Below, piece after piece: positions 18,190 through 25,828 of a stretch of 28,431 nucleotides of DNA. Below the pieces are notes generated by a model. The model did not search any database, was not told where the DNA came from, and worked only from the letters and a program-made list of their open reading frames with translations. Origin of the DNA: Acidobacteriaceae bacterium (GTDB taxonomy: Bacteria > Acidobacteriota > Terriglobia > Terriglobales > Acidobacteriaceae). A program made the position numbers and the translations under genes. The stretch is from positions 1 to 28,431 of the forward strand of contig JASHUR010000047.1 of assembly GCA_030039895.1 (NCBI GenBank), read 5' to 3'. Each line of letters opens with the position of its first letter. Position 1 is the first letter of the stretch.

Positions 18190-18336
18190 GCCTGCTTTGT
18201 TTATACCGTTCGCCGGGCGTGGTTGCCAGTTGACGCATTGTTCGCCCTGCATGCTCGCGAATGCAGTACAGCCTGCCAAAGCTATTCCAAATGCCACGAC
18301 GCTTTGCGGGCGGACGCAAACACCGTAGTCTGGAAT
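18190..18336. promoter_or_regulatory. Divergent promoter region between two MFS genes
   Basis: On the minus strand TGGCAA (18228-18223), a 17-base spacer and TATAAA (18205-18200) form a promoter-like pair; the predicted start would be a few bases before the ATG at 18189, giving an almost leaderless mRNA. No similarly good element is visible for the plus-strand gene. Confidence 0.4.
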
Positions 18337-19623
18337 ATGGACGAATTGACACCAGCATCGCCGCTCGCGGCGGCAAATCCTGCTATCGAAAGCATGGAAG
18401 AGCGGCTTACTCCGCCGCCTGACCGGATCGGACTCGGCTCGTTTCGCAGTGTCGCGGCTGTCTGCATCTGCGGAGTATTCGCATTTCTGAATCTGTATGT
18501 GACCCAGCCACTGCTGCCGCTGCTCGAGCACATCTTCAACGCGTCGAAGTCGGCCGTCGGCCTCACCGTGAGCGCGTCCACACTGGGAGTCGCGCTTTCG
18601 GCTCCCATTCTCGGTGCGCTCGCCGAGCAGACGAGCCGAAAGCGGGTGATTGTGACGTCGACATTGGTGCTGGCCGTGCCCACACTGCTGGCGGCAACAG
18701 CGTCCGGCCTGCATGTGCTCGTCTTCTGGCGGCTGCTGCAGGGGCTTATCCTGCCCGGCATCTTCGCCATCACCATCACTTACATCGGCGAGGAATGGGA
18801 CCATCACGCCGTACCCATCGTGATGAGCATTTACGTGAGCGGCACAGCGTTAGGAGGCTTTATGGGCCGTATGATTGCCGGAGTATCTGCCGAGCGCCTG
18901 AACTGGCGATGGTCGTTTCTGCTGCTGGGCGTGCTCACGCTGCTGGGCGCGTTGCTGATTGCGCGCTGGCTGCCTGAGGAGAAGCGGCCGATTCCGCGTG
19001 GGGAAAGCACAAGCGTGGCAGATCAGCTTGGCGCTATGCTCAGGCACTTCCGCAATCCCCAACTGCTGGCCACGTTTGCCGTAGGCTTTGGAATGCTCTT
19101 CGCGCTGGTCGGAACCTTTACCTACATCACGTTCCACCTGGCCGATGCGCCATTCCATTTGTCGACGGAAGCACTGAGCTATCTGTTTGCGATTTACCTG
19201 ATCGGGCTGATCGTTACGCCTGCCGGCGGTTATCTGGTCACGCGCATCGGCATGCGCTCCGGCATCGCCTTTGCTATCGGCGCATGCCTGGCAGGTGCGC
19301 TCATTACACTCAGCCATTCGCTGTGGGTCGTGGTTCTTGCCGGGCTTGGACTGGTGTGCACCGGAGTCTTTATCGCGCAGGCCACGGCAAACAGCTTTCT
19401 GCGCGTTGCCGCTCCGGCGGGCGGACGCGCTTCAGCCGCGGGTCTCTACATCTGCTGCTACTACATCGGAGGCACTGTGGGTGGCGTTGTCCCGGCCTAT
19501 GTGTGGTCGCTGGGCAAATGGCCGGCTTGCGTGGCGCTGATTGCGTGCTTGCTGGCCGTGACGCTGGTCATCGCACTCGTCGGCTGGCGCATGCCACGCG
19601 CGGAGCACCCCGCGTCATCCTGA
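18337..19623 (+). CDS. MFS transporter, YnfM-like
   Basis: A 428-residue major facilitator with about 12 helices preceded by a 35-residue soluble, Pro/Glu-rich N-terminus. The early helix carries LNLYVTQPLLPLL, and MFS motif A is GALAEQTSRKR (93-103), as in the YnfM/AraJ-type proton-drug antiporter branch. The likely role is proton-driven efflux of a small compound; the substrate cannot be told. I chose ATG 18337 (MDELTPASPL); ATG 18394 is a possible later start. The open frame runs far upstream, but that part overlaps the divergent MFS gene antisense. It is convergent with ggt, 29 bases apart, with a hairpin between. Confidence 0.85.
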   Translation: MDELTPASPLAAANPAIESMEERLTPPPDRIGLGSFRSVAAVCICGVFAFLNLYVTQPLLPLLEHIFNASKSAVGLTVSASTLGVALSAPILGALAEQTSRKRVIVTSTLVLAVPTLLAATASGLHVLVFWRLLQGLILPGIFAITITYIGEEWDHHAVPIVMSIYVSGTALGGFMGRMIAGVSAERLNWRWSFLLLGVLTLLGALLIARWLPEEKRPIPRGESTSVADQLGAMLRHFRNPQLLATFAVGFGMLFALVGTFTYITFHLADAPFHLSTEALSYLFAIYLIGLIVTPAGGYLVTRIGMRSGIAFAIGACLAGALITLSHSLWVVVLAGLGLVCTGVFIAQATANSFLRVAAPAGGRASAAGLYICCYYIGGTVGGVVPAYVWSLGKWPACVALIACLLAVTLVIALVGWRMPRAEHPASS

Positions 19624-19631
19624 CAATGCGC

Positions 19632-19646
19632 CCACCGAACCGGTGG
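19632..19646. terminator. Hairpin between convergent MFS gene and ggt
   Basis: CCACCG (19632-19637), loop AAC, CGGTGG (19641-19646). It lies 8 bases past the MFS stop and 6 bases past the ggt stop, so it could serve both genes. Neither side has a strong T-run (plus strand continues AGCTGCTTAAT), so efficiency is doubtful. Confidence 0.45.
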
Positions 19647-19652
19647 AGCTGC

Positions 19653-21386
19653 TTAATACCCCGCCGCCTTCCCAAAATCATGCCGGTCATCGTGGCCGCC
19701 TTCGAGTTCACCGGTTTTGGGATCAACCTCGATGCACTCGCCGTCGCTCCAGTGATGTCCAACCTTCACCGTATAACCCATCGCGCGCAGCGCTTCCGCC
19801 GTTGATTGCGGAAAGCCCGCTTCAAGAAACACGATATCCGGCAAGTACTGGTGATGGAAGCGCGGCGCATCCACCGCCTGCTGAATGTTCAAACCCTCAT
19901 CCGCGGCGCTCAGAAAAATATTCGCAACCGTTGTAATAATGCGGCTACCGCCCGGCGACCCCAGCACGTAGCGCACCTTGCCGTCCTTCAGCACAATGGT
20001 TGGCGTCATGCTTGAAAGCGGGCGCTTGCCGGGCGCAATGGAATTCGCCGGCCCCTGAATCAGCCCATACATATTCGGCACGCCCTGCTTGGAGGCGAAG
20101 TCATCCATCTCATCGTTGAGCAGAAAACCCAACCCCTTCGCGGTCACCCCCGAACCGAACCCGTTGTTCAGCGTCGTCGTCACCGCGACCGCGTCGCCAT
20201 TTGCATCCACGACCGAGAAGTGCGTGGTGTTCATGGATTCGTGATGGCGCACCTCGGCCATTGTGGGAGGTGGCGGCAGAAAGCCCGCAGGGCGCACCAG
20301 GTCCTTTGATGGCGTCGCCTTGTCGGGAAGAATCGTCGCGCTCCACGCTGCGGCATATTTCTTGCTGATCATCTGCGCGACAGGAATCTTTACATAATCC
20401 GGATCGCCCATGTAGTCGGTGCGGTCCATGTATGCGCGACGGTAGGCCTCAAGAATGTAGTGCATCTCCTGGGGCGAGCGGTCCGGCCACTTGCTTAGGT
20501 CATAGCCTTCAAGAATGTTCAGCGCCGTAATGAGGACGATTCCTCCCGACGACGGCGGTGGCGAACTGACAATGGTATATCCCCTGTACGTTCCAAAGAC
20601 AGGCGCCCGCTCCTTGACGGTATAGTCCGCAAGGTCTTTCACGGTAATAATGCCGCCGCCCTTCTGAATGTCCTCAGCCAGCGTCTTTGCAATGCGCCCG
20701 TGATAGAAATCACTCGGGTCATTGGCAATGGTGCGCAGAGTCGCTGCCAGCTCCGGCCGCTTGAAGACCTCGCCTGCCTTATAAAAATCGCCGTCGCGTT
20801 GGAAAATGCGGTGTGACTCGGGAAATTTTGCCAGCAGCGGATCATGCAGCATCGCGGCCTCTTCTGCCGTGAGCACGTAGCCATCCGTCGCCAGGCGAAT
20901 GGCCGGCGCCATCACCTGTTTGAGCGTGAGCTTGCCGTACTTCCTTTCCGCATATACCAGGCCGGCGACCGAGCCGGGCACACCGATGGACTTGTAGCCG
21001 ACAATGCTCTCATCCGGCACAACGTTGCCCTTCGCGTCGAGATACATGTTCACCGTCGCGGCCAGCGGCGCGCGCTCGCGATAGTCAATAAAGGTGTCCT
21101 TGGTCTTGTGGTGGCCCTCGTTAAGGTGAATGAGCATGAATCCGCCGCCGCCGAGGTTGCCCGCAAATGGATAAACCACGGCAAGCGCAAAGCCTGTCGC
21201 GACAGCGGCATCCACCGCATTCCCGCCTTCCTTCAGGATCTGCACCCCGGCATCCGTGGCCAAATGGTGAATGCTGACCACCATCGCATGCCTGGTGCGA
21301 ACCGGCTGCTCGTTCAGGTAATTCTGCGCATACAGTGGTGCGGCGCAGAGGCAGAGAGAAAAAATAAGAGAGCAAAGACGTCGCAT
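19653..21386 (-). CDS. ggt: Gamma-glutamyltransferase (glutathione hydrolase)
   Basis: A 577-residue N-terminal-nucleophile hydrolase. The signal peptide is residues 1-20 (cleavage likely at A20/Q21), so it acts in the periplasm, removing or transferring the gamma-glutamyl group of glutathione and related compounds. The precursor self-cleaves before Thr387 in NTTHFSVVD, giving large and small subunits. Substrate-binding residues known from the E. coli enzyme are present: R103 (DYRER), N407 (TLNNGFG), D429 (NDEMDDF), S458-S459 (RPLSSM) and G479-G480 (SPGG). The lid-loop segment with Tyr440 (GVPNMYGL) is retained, as in the Gram-negative type. No strong ribosome site precedes ATG 21386. It is the last gene of the RDD-permease-permease-ggt run. 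Confidence 0.95.
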   Translation of the reverse strand: MRRLCSLIFSLCLCAAPLYAQNYLNEQPVRTRHAMVVSIHHLATDAGVQILKEGGNAVDAAVATGFALAVVYPFAGNLGGGGFMLIHLNEGHHKTKDTFIDYRERAPLAATVNMYLDAKGNVVPDESIVGYKSIGVPGSVAGLVYAERKYGKLTLKQVMAPAIRLATDGYVLTAEEAAMLHDPLLAKFPESHRIFQRDGDFYKAGEVFKRPELAATLRTIANDPSDFYHGRIAKTLAEDIQKGGGIITVKDLADYTVKERAPVFGTYRGYTIVSSPPPSSGGIVLITALNILEGYDLSKWPDRSPQEMHYILEAYRRAYMDRTDYMGDPDYVKIPVAQMISKKYAAAWSATILPDKATPSKDLVRPAGFLPPPPTMAEVRHHESMNTTHFSVVDANGDAVAVTTTLNNGFGSGVTAKGLGFLLNDEMDDFASKQGVPNMYGLIQGPANSIAPGKRPLSSMTPTIVLKDGKVRYVLGSPGGSRIITTVANIFLSAADEGLNIQQAVDAPRFHHQYLPDIVFLEAGFPQSTAEALRAMGYTVKVGHHWSDGECIEVDPKTGELEGGHDDRHDFGKAAGY

Positions 21387-21473
21387 CGTCTGACTAGTGT
21401 AATGGCAAGTCAGATGGCAGCGAGCACAAATGTGCGACTTGTGAGCCAGACATAGCGTGGTTATAAAACGTTT
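21387..21473 (-). promoter_or_regulatory. Spacer between permease gene and ggt with palindromes
   Basis: This 87-base spacer contains the 12-base inverted repeat GCACA-AA-TGTGC (21424-21435), and a second possible pairing CACAA...TTGTG (21425-21443). AAAACGTTTT (21465-21474) is a perfect 10-base palindrome touching the upstream stop codon. These may be protein-binding sites, implying ggt could have its own control. Confidence 0.3.
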
Positions 21474-22736
21474 TTATTCGTAGCGCAGTGCCTCGATGGG
21501 ATCGAGTGTCGCCGCCTTCCATGCCGGGTAAATTCCAAAGATAAGTCCAATGGCCAACGAAACCGTAAAACCGATGATCGTCCACAAGGTGGACATGGTG
21601 GCGGGCAAAAACGAAACGATAGTACGGACGAGGATCGTGACAATGGCGCCGAGAAATATGCCGATGATTCCGCCAATCGCGCATAGCGTCGTCGCCTCCA
21701 TCGTGAACTGCACAAGAATATTGCGCTTCGTCGCGCCGATCGCCTTGCGAACGCCGATCTCGCGTGTGCGCTCCGTGACAGAGACCAGCATGATATTCAT
21801 CACGCCCACTCCGCCCACCAGCAGACCCACGCTCGACACCGCAACCATAAAGATGGCCAACCCGCCGGTCAATTCCTTCCACAGCCGCGTAATAGAGTCC
21901 GGCGAAAAGATGGAGAAATTGTCCGGTTGCCAGCTGTGCACCTTGCGGCGGATGCGCAGCACGGCGCGCACCTCGTTCTCAACCAGGGCGCGGTTCTTCG
22001 GACTGTCGTACTTCACGCTCATCCACACGCCGTTGTTATTTATGTCTTCGGGATGGAGATGATAAAAGGTATTGAACGGAAACAGCGCTCGATTGTCGTC
22101 CGGATTCTTGCCGCCGCCAAATGCCTGCTTGAGCTTGTCGAGCACGCCGATCACAGTGAACATATCACCGTCGATCTCCACCTCTTTGCCAACGGCATTG
22201 CCATTGCCGAATAGCTTTTGCCATGTATCGTGTCCAAGAATGACGACATTGGCAGCGCGCTGGTCTTCGTCCTGGGTAAACATGCGGCCCTGGATGAAGT
22301 TGAGATCGGTGGTTTCCGCGAGGGTGGTCATATCGCCCTCAAGCATGACTCCCTGTGCAATCTTCTTGCCGTACCGCACGCCGATATTGCCAACCTGAAA
22401 GGTCTGGTCGACATGACGCTGACCGGCATTGGCCGCAATCACGTGTGGTAACCCCTGTAAGGCCTTGGCATCCGCCACGGTGAGCCTGGGCCGGGCCAGC
22501 ATCTCCGGCGTGGGACGCACTCCGATCTGCAAATAGTAAATCCACAGCACATTCGAGCCGAGCGAGCTCACCCAGTTCTGCACGCTGTTGTTCAGGCCGC
22601 TGATGATCGACGAGATGGAAATGACGGTCGCCACGCCAATCACGATACCCAGAATCGTCAGGCCGGAGCGCAGCTTGTTGGCGCGCACTGTCTGCAACGC
22701 CATTCGGACCGATTCACCGCTGCTGCCGAGTCTCAT
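21474..22736 (-). CDS. MacB/FtsX-type ABC transporter permease (second of pair)
   Basis: A 420-residue permease with the MacB topology: one N-terminal helix after VRANKLRSGLTILGIVIGV, a periplasmic core of about 230 residues (MacB_PCD), then three C-terminal helices of the FtsX domain. The diagnostic box MNIMLVSVTERTREIGVRKAIGA follows the second helix and PAWKAATLDPIEALRYE closes the protein. Such permeases work as mechanotransmitters with an ATPase and often a periplasmic adaptor; no ATP-binding domain is fused and none is encoded nearby. I chose ATG 22736 rather than GTG 22742: AGGA overlaps the upstream stop 10 bases before it. It begins 12 bases after the stop of the first permease gene, so the two are surely co-transcribed and probably form a heterodimer. 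Confidence 0.9.
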   Translation of the reverse strand: MRLGSSGESVRMALQTVRANKLRSGLTILGIVIGVATVISISSIISGLNNSVQNWVSSLGSNVLWIYYLQIGVRPTPEMLARPRLTVADAKALQGLPHVIAANAGQRHVDQTFQVGNIGVRYGKKIAQGVMLEGDMTTLAETTDLNFIQGRMFTQDEDQRAANVVILGHDTWQKLFGNGNAVGKEVEIDGDMFTVIGVLDKLKQAFGGGKNPDDNRALFPFNTFYHLHPEDINNNGVWMSVKYDSPKNRALVENEVRAVLRIRRKVHSWQPDNFSIFSPDSITRLWKELTGGLAIFMVAVSSVGLLVGGVGVMNIMLVSVTERTREIGVRKAIGATKRNILVQFTMEATTLCAIGGIIGIFLGAIVTILVRTIVSFLPATMSTLWTIIGFTVSLAIGLIFGIYPAWKAATLDPIEALRYE

Positions 22737-22748
22737 GCGCACACCATC

Positions 22749-24038
22749 CTATAGCTCCGACCGCAGGGCCACAATGGGATCAAGCATGGCCGCCTTGTGG
22801 GCAGGATAAACGCCAAAGAACACACCGATCCCGCCCGATACAAAAACTGCGAGCAGCACCGACCAGAGCGCGATTTCCGATGGAAAGCTGAAAATAGCCG
22901 TGACCAGCTTTGCCGCTCCCGCGCCGACAAGAATCCCGAAGAAGCCGCCAATCAGTGACATGGTCCCAGACTCAATCACGAACTGCAGCAGCACATCTCT
23001 TCTGCGGGCGCCCAGTGCCTTGCGAATGCCGATCTCGCGCGTACGCTCAGTCACTGAGACAAGCATGATGTTCATAATCACAATGCCGCCGACCACCAGA
23101 GAAATGCTGGCCACTCCAATCACAACGAACACGAATGTTGAGCTGATGCTCTTCCACAAACCAACAAATGTCTCATTGGTCGAAAGCGTGAAATCGTCCG
23201 GCTGGCCCACCCGGTCATGTCGCAGCGAGCGCAGAATTACCGTTGCTTCGTTTGAAGCGCGTTCCAGCCGCGCACCCACTCCCCCGGCTTTCACGTAGAT
23301 TGTGACGCTGTCGCCGGTGCCATAGGTGTGCTGATACGCAGTGATGGGCACAGCCACATAGTTGTCCTGGCTTTGCCCCAGCGTGGTTCCCTGGCGCTCG
23401 CCGACTCCGATGATGGTGTACGGCTCTCCGTCTACCCGAACCTCTTTGCCTAGCGGATTCACATTAGGCATCAGATTATGCACAATATCGTAGCCCACAA
23501 TGCAGACGCGCGACGCGTAGCGCTGGTCCGCGGGGACAAAGCTGCGGCCCTGCACGATGTTCAGGTTGGAAATGCCGGGCATGTTCCAGGTCCATCCGCG
23601 AATGTCGGTGTTGTCGCTAGAGTGGTTGCCGTAAATCACGTGCCCTGCGGTGTTCAGCAGAGCCCCTACGCTTTCGCAGCTCCTGCATTCCTGCTGAATG
23701 GCATAGTAGTCCGCCATGTCCAGCTTCTTGCGTTGCTGGTATTTCAGGTATTCGCTATAGCTGAAAATGACTGGCGGCTGCTTGCTCAGCGTAAAGACAT
23801 CGGCCCCGTAACCGTAGACCTTGGTCGCCACGTACTGGTTCACTCCGTTGCTAAGGGTGATCACGGCGATAACGGACGATACGCCGATAACCACTCCGAT
23901 GAGCGTAAGCACGGAGCGCAGCTTATTGACCCAGAGGGACTGGAGGGCGACTTTGATCGCTTCTTTGAATTCCATTGGCGTTTCAGCCTGGCTGGCAACT
24001 TTCACTTCAATGGTAAGCGCCAAGGGGACCAGCCGCAT
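22749..24038 (-). CDS. MacB/FtsX-type ABC transporter permease (first of pair)
   Basis: A 429-residue permease of the same layout as its neighbour: N-terminal helix after LWVNKLRSVLTLIGVVIGV, large periplasmic core, three C-terminal helices, box MNIMLVSVTERTREIGIRKALGA and ending PAHKAAMLDPIVALRSEL. The start is decided by the ribosome site: GGAGG sits seven bases before ATG 24038, giving MRLVPLALTI; a family-like start at 23975 (MEFKEAIKVA) has none, so about 21 extra residues precede the usual N-terminus. The periplasmic core contains C118-x-x-C121 (ECRSCES), which the partner lacks. No ATPase domain is fused. It lies 112 bases downstream of the RDD gene on the same strand, behind a strong hairpin. 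Confidence 0.9.
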   Translation of the reverse strand: MRLVPLALTIEVKVASQAETPMEFKEAIKVALQSLWVNKLRSVLTLIGVVIGVSSVIAVITLSNGVNQYVATKVYGYGADVFTLSKQPPVIFSYSEYLKYQQRKKLDMADYYAIQQECRSCESVGALLNTAGHVIYGNHSSDNTDIRGWTWNMPGISNLNIVQGRSFVPADQRYASRVCIVGYDIVHNLMPNVNPLGKEVRVDGEPYTIIGVGERQGTTLGQSQDNYVAVPITAYQHTYGTGDSVTIYVKAGGVGARLERASNEATVILRSLRHDRVGQPDDFTLSTNETFVGLWKSISSTFVFVVIGVASISLVVGGIVIMNIMLVSVTERTREIGIRKALGARRRDVLLQFVIESGTMSLIGGFFGILVGAGAAKLVTAIFSFPSEIALWSVLLAVFVSGGIGVFFGVYPAHKAAMLDPIVALRSEL

Positions 24039-24045
24039 AGGCAAA

Positions 24046-24050
24046 CCTCC
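24046..24050 (-). promoter_or_regulatory. Ribosome binding site fixing the permease start
   Basis: GGAGG on the minus strand, seven bases before ATG 24038. It overrides the more family-typical but site-less start at 23975. Confidence 0.75.
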
Positions 24051-24071
24051 GCGCTCACCTCAACATACGCA

Positions 24072-24092
24072 GGGAACCGCCCCGCGGTTCCC
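24072..24092 (-). repeat. Perfect 9-base-pair hairpin upstream of permease pair
   Basis: GGGAACCGC (24072-24080), loop CCC, GCGGTTCCC (24084-24092). It lies 58 bases after the RDD stop and 21 bases before the ribosome site of the permease gene. No T-run follows on either strand, so it is more like an RNA stabilising or attenuating fold, or an operator, than an intrinsic terminator. Confidence 0.55.
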
Positions 24093-24150
24093 CGGAATGT
24101 CCGGCTGGGCGTTTGAGGCGATAGGCAACGGCCAAAAAGCGCCGCGGCAA

Positions 24151-25587
24151 CTACTTGTAGCTTCTCTGGTAGGTGCGGGTCATGCGGTCGTGCCAGCCCA
24201 GGCGGTCGTCATCCAGGAAGGCCCAGAGGATACCAAGCCCCAGGGGAAGAATCGCAAGAAACGTAGCTGCGACCCGGCGCTGCATGGTTTTGCGGTCGGG
24301 GTTTTCATTGTCGAAGGTGCATAGGGCGATCCTGGCGTAGCGCATGCCTGGAGTGCTCTCGGCATAGGTGAAAAAAAGCCACTGGTAGAGTCCCGCCAGG
24401 CCGGCCAGCGCGAGGCCCGCGGCCACCATGGCCGGCTTGCCGGTTGGCGGATGTATGGTGCATGCCACGAAGACCAGAACAAACAATAAAAATGCGCACA
24501 ACACCAGCGCCGAATCCACAATGGCTGCCATGGCGCGGTCCTCCATTGGGGCAACCTGCAACGGCAGCAGGTCTGCCGGCAGCCCCATGCGCTCCGCGGA
24601 CGCGGCGTTTAGGGTTCTTCCTTTGGTGGCGCGGGATGAAAACGGCCTTTCCTCATCATCGGAGAAGCTCTGTTTGTCCGGCATGGATACACCTGTGGCT
24701 TCTGAGGCAGCGCGCAGCTCCGCCTCAGCAATGCGAGGCGCGGCATCTAGGCGGATGGAGGTCCACTCCGGCAGCACCGGCGGCTCATCTGCAGCGGACA
24801 CGGCCGCGGGCTGATGTGAGATGTTCTCCGGTTCGACCTCAAAGATGCGAAGCTGGGCCTTCTCTGGCTGTGCGCCTGTCTCGCGAAGCGGACCCTCTGC
24901 GAGACGCGGACGCGCTTTGCGGGCAGCCACCAGCTCGCGCGGGAACTCAAGCACGCGGGCGGGCAGAGGCTGGGCGGGAGCAACCAACGCTTCCTCGAAC
25001 GGATCGACGATTTGAGGATACGGCTCGACTGCTGTCTGCGGCCGTCCGGGTTGGGGCGGCGTAGAGCGGCGCGAGGCCGGAAGCGATGCAGGGTCAACAT
25101 GATATTGCGGCACGCCGTTCGCTGGCGAAGTGAAAATACGTGCAGCGGTCGCCTCTTCCGCCCGTCGCTCGCTCTGCTGTCTATGTTCGTTGAGTCCGGG
25201 TCCGTTGAGTCCGGGCTCGTTAAGGTCCAGGTCTGAGGCGGGATCAAGGCCGGCCCACAGAACATCCGTAAATACTTGCGCTGCCTCCTGCGCCTCTCGC
25301 GCCGCCTGCGCGGCGGCCTCTGCCGCGCGGGCAGCTTTTGCGGCTTCGGCAGCCAGCGCTTCGCGGTAGGTCGGGGTCTTGGCGTAGCGTGCCGCGACCC
25401 GCGCAGCAACGCTTGCGGTTCGTGCATTGGGCGCGGCAGCTTCCATGCCCGGCAGCTCTGCTTGTTGCTCTTTGAAGGCTCCGCGGCGTTTGCGATGTGC
25501 GCTCACACGATCGCTGATTTCTTGTTTCCAGGCAGGCAAATCGTCGGCAGTAGCGGCAAGTTCTGCAGGATGGGATGAAATGCTCAA
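24151..25587 (-). CDS. RDD-family membrane protein with long Ala/Pro-rich N-terminal region
   Basis: A 478-residue protein. The C-terminal RDD domain spans about 346-478: R351 and D358 in EDRAMAAIVDSALVL, two to three membrane helices, ESTPGMRYARI and GWHDRMTRTYQ, all typical of the family, whose function is unclear (some members are linked to ion exchange). The preceding 345 residues are soluble and probably disordered, starting with a conserved-looking WKQEISDRVSAHRKRRG segment, an Ala-rich helical stretch (about 73-107) and a five-residue repeat near 124-133. The start is TTG 25587, supported by GAGGA six bases upstream and the absence of any nearby ATG; the next Met is residue 48. It diverges from lptD and heads the permease-ggt run. 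Confidence 0.82.
   Translation of the reverse strand: MSISSHPAELAATADDLPAWKQEISDRVSAHRKRRGAFKEQQAELPGMEAAAPNARTASVAARVAARYAKTPTYREALAAEAAKAARAAEAAAQAAREAQEAAQVFTDVLWAGLDPASDLDLNEPGLNGPGLNEHRQQSERRAEEATAARIFTSPANGVPQYHVDPASLPASRRSTPPQPGRPQTAVEPYPQIVDPFEEALVAPAQPLPARVLEFPRELVAARKARPRLAEGPLRETGAQPEKAQLRIFEVEPENISHQPAAVSAADEPPVLPEWTSIRLDAAPRIAEAELRAASEATGVSMPDKQSFSDDEERPFSSRATKGRTLNAASAERMGLPADLLPLQVAPMEDRAMAAIVDSALVLCAFLLFVLVFVACTIHPPTGKPAMVAAGLALAGLAGLYQWLFFTYAESTPGMRYARIALCTFDNENPDRKTMQRRVAATFLAILPLGLGILWAFLDDDRLGWHDRMTRTYQRSYK
25189..25233. repeat. Three 15-base tandem units inside RDD gene
   Basis: GTTGAGTCCGGGTCC (25189-25203), GTTGAGTCCGGGCTC (25204-25218) and a degenerate GTTAAGGTCCAGGTC (25219-25233). 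On the coding strand this encodes successive (E/G)PGLN pentapeptides and keeps frame, so copy number can vary without breaking the gene. Confidence 0.8.
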
Positions 25588-25593
25588 CTGAAT

Positions 25594-25598
25594 TCCTC
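25594..25598 (-). promoter_or_regulatory. Ribosome binding site supporting the TTG start of the RDD gene
   Basis: GAGGA on the minus strand, six bases before TTG 25587. Confidence 0.65.
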
Positions 25599-25828
25599 GT
25601 TTCGAATAGGTGCTGCTGCCGGATCATCCCTTTCGGGTTCGTCCGAGCTTGTTGTCTAACCTTGGAAAGGATTGCGAAGAGGCGGAGACTCTTCTCGATG
25701 GACGCGCGTCTATACACGTATCCTGGCTCCAGATACGCGTGCGAGAAACGTTTTGTCGAACCAGAGCAGCGCACTTTCACCGGGAGGAACCCTGTTGGAG
25801 CTTTGCTATCCTTAAGTTGCCCCGCGCG
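25599..25828. promoter_or_regulatory. Divergent promoter region, RDD gene / lptD
   Basis: Non-coding spacer between divergent genes. It contains the inverted repeat CGTATC-N9-GATACG (25717-25722 and 25732-25737), an operator-like element, and GGAGG at 25783-25787 followed by a six-codon frame (25795-25815). I see no strong -35/-10 pair for either gene. Confidence 0.35.

Noticed and set aside
17668..18336. Upstream extension of the plus-strand MFS gene
   Set aside because: Antisense to the other MFS gene, low-complexity charged sequence; the MFS-like protein begins at 18337.
18190..18807. In-frame extension of the EntS-like MFS gene by about 206 residues
   Set aside because: The extension overlaps the divergent MFS gene antisense and is Cys/Arg/Gln-rich, unlike a transporter N-terminus; the family-like start is at 18189.
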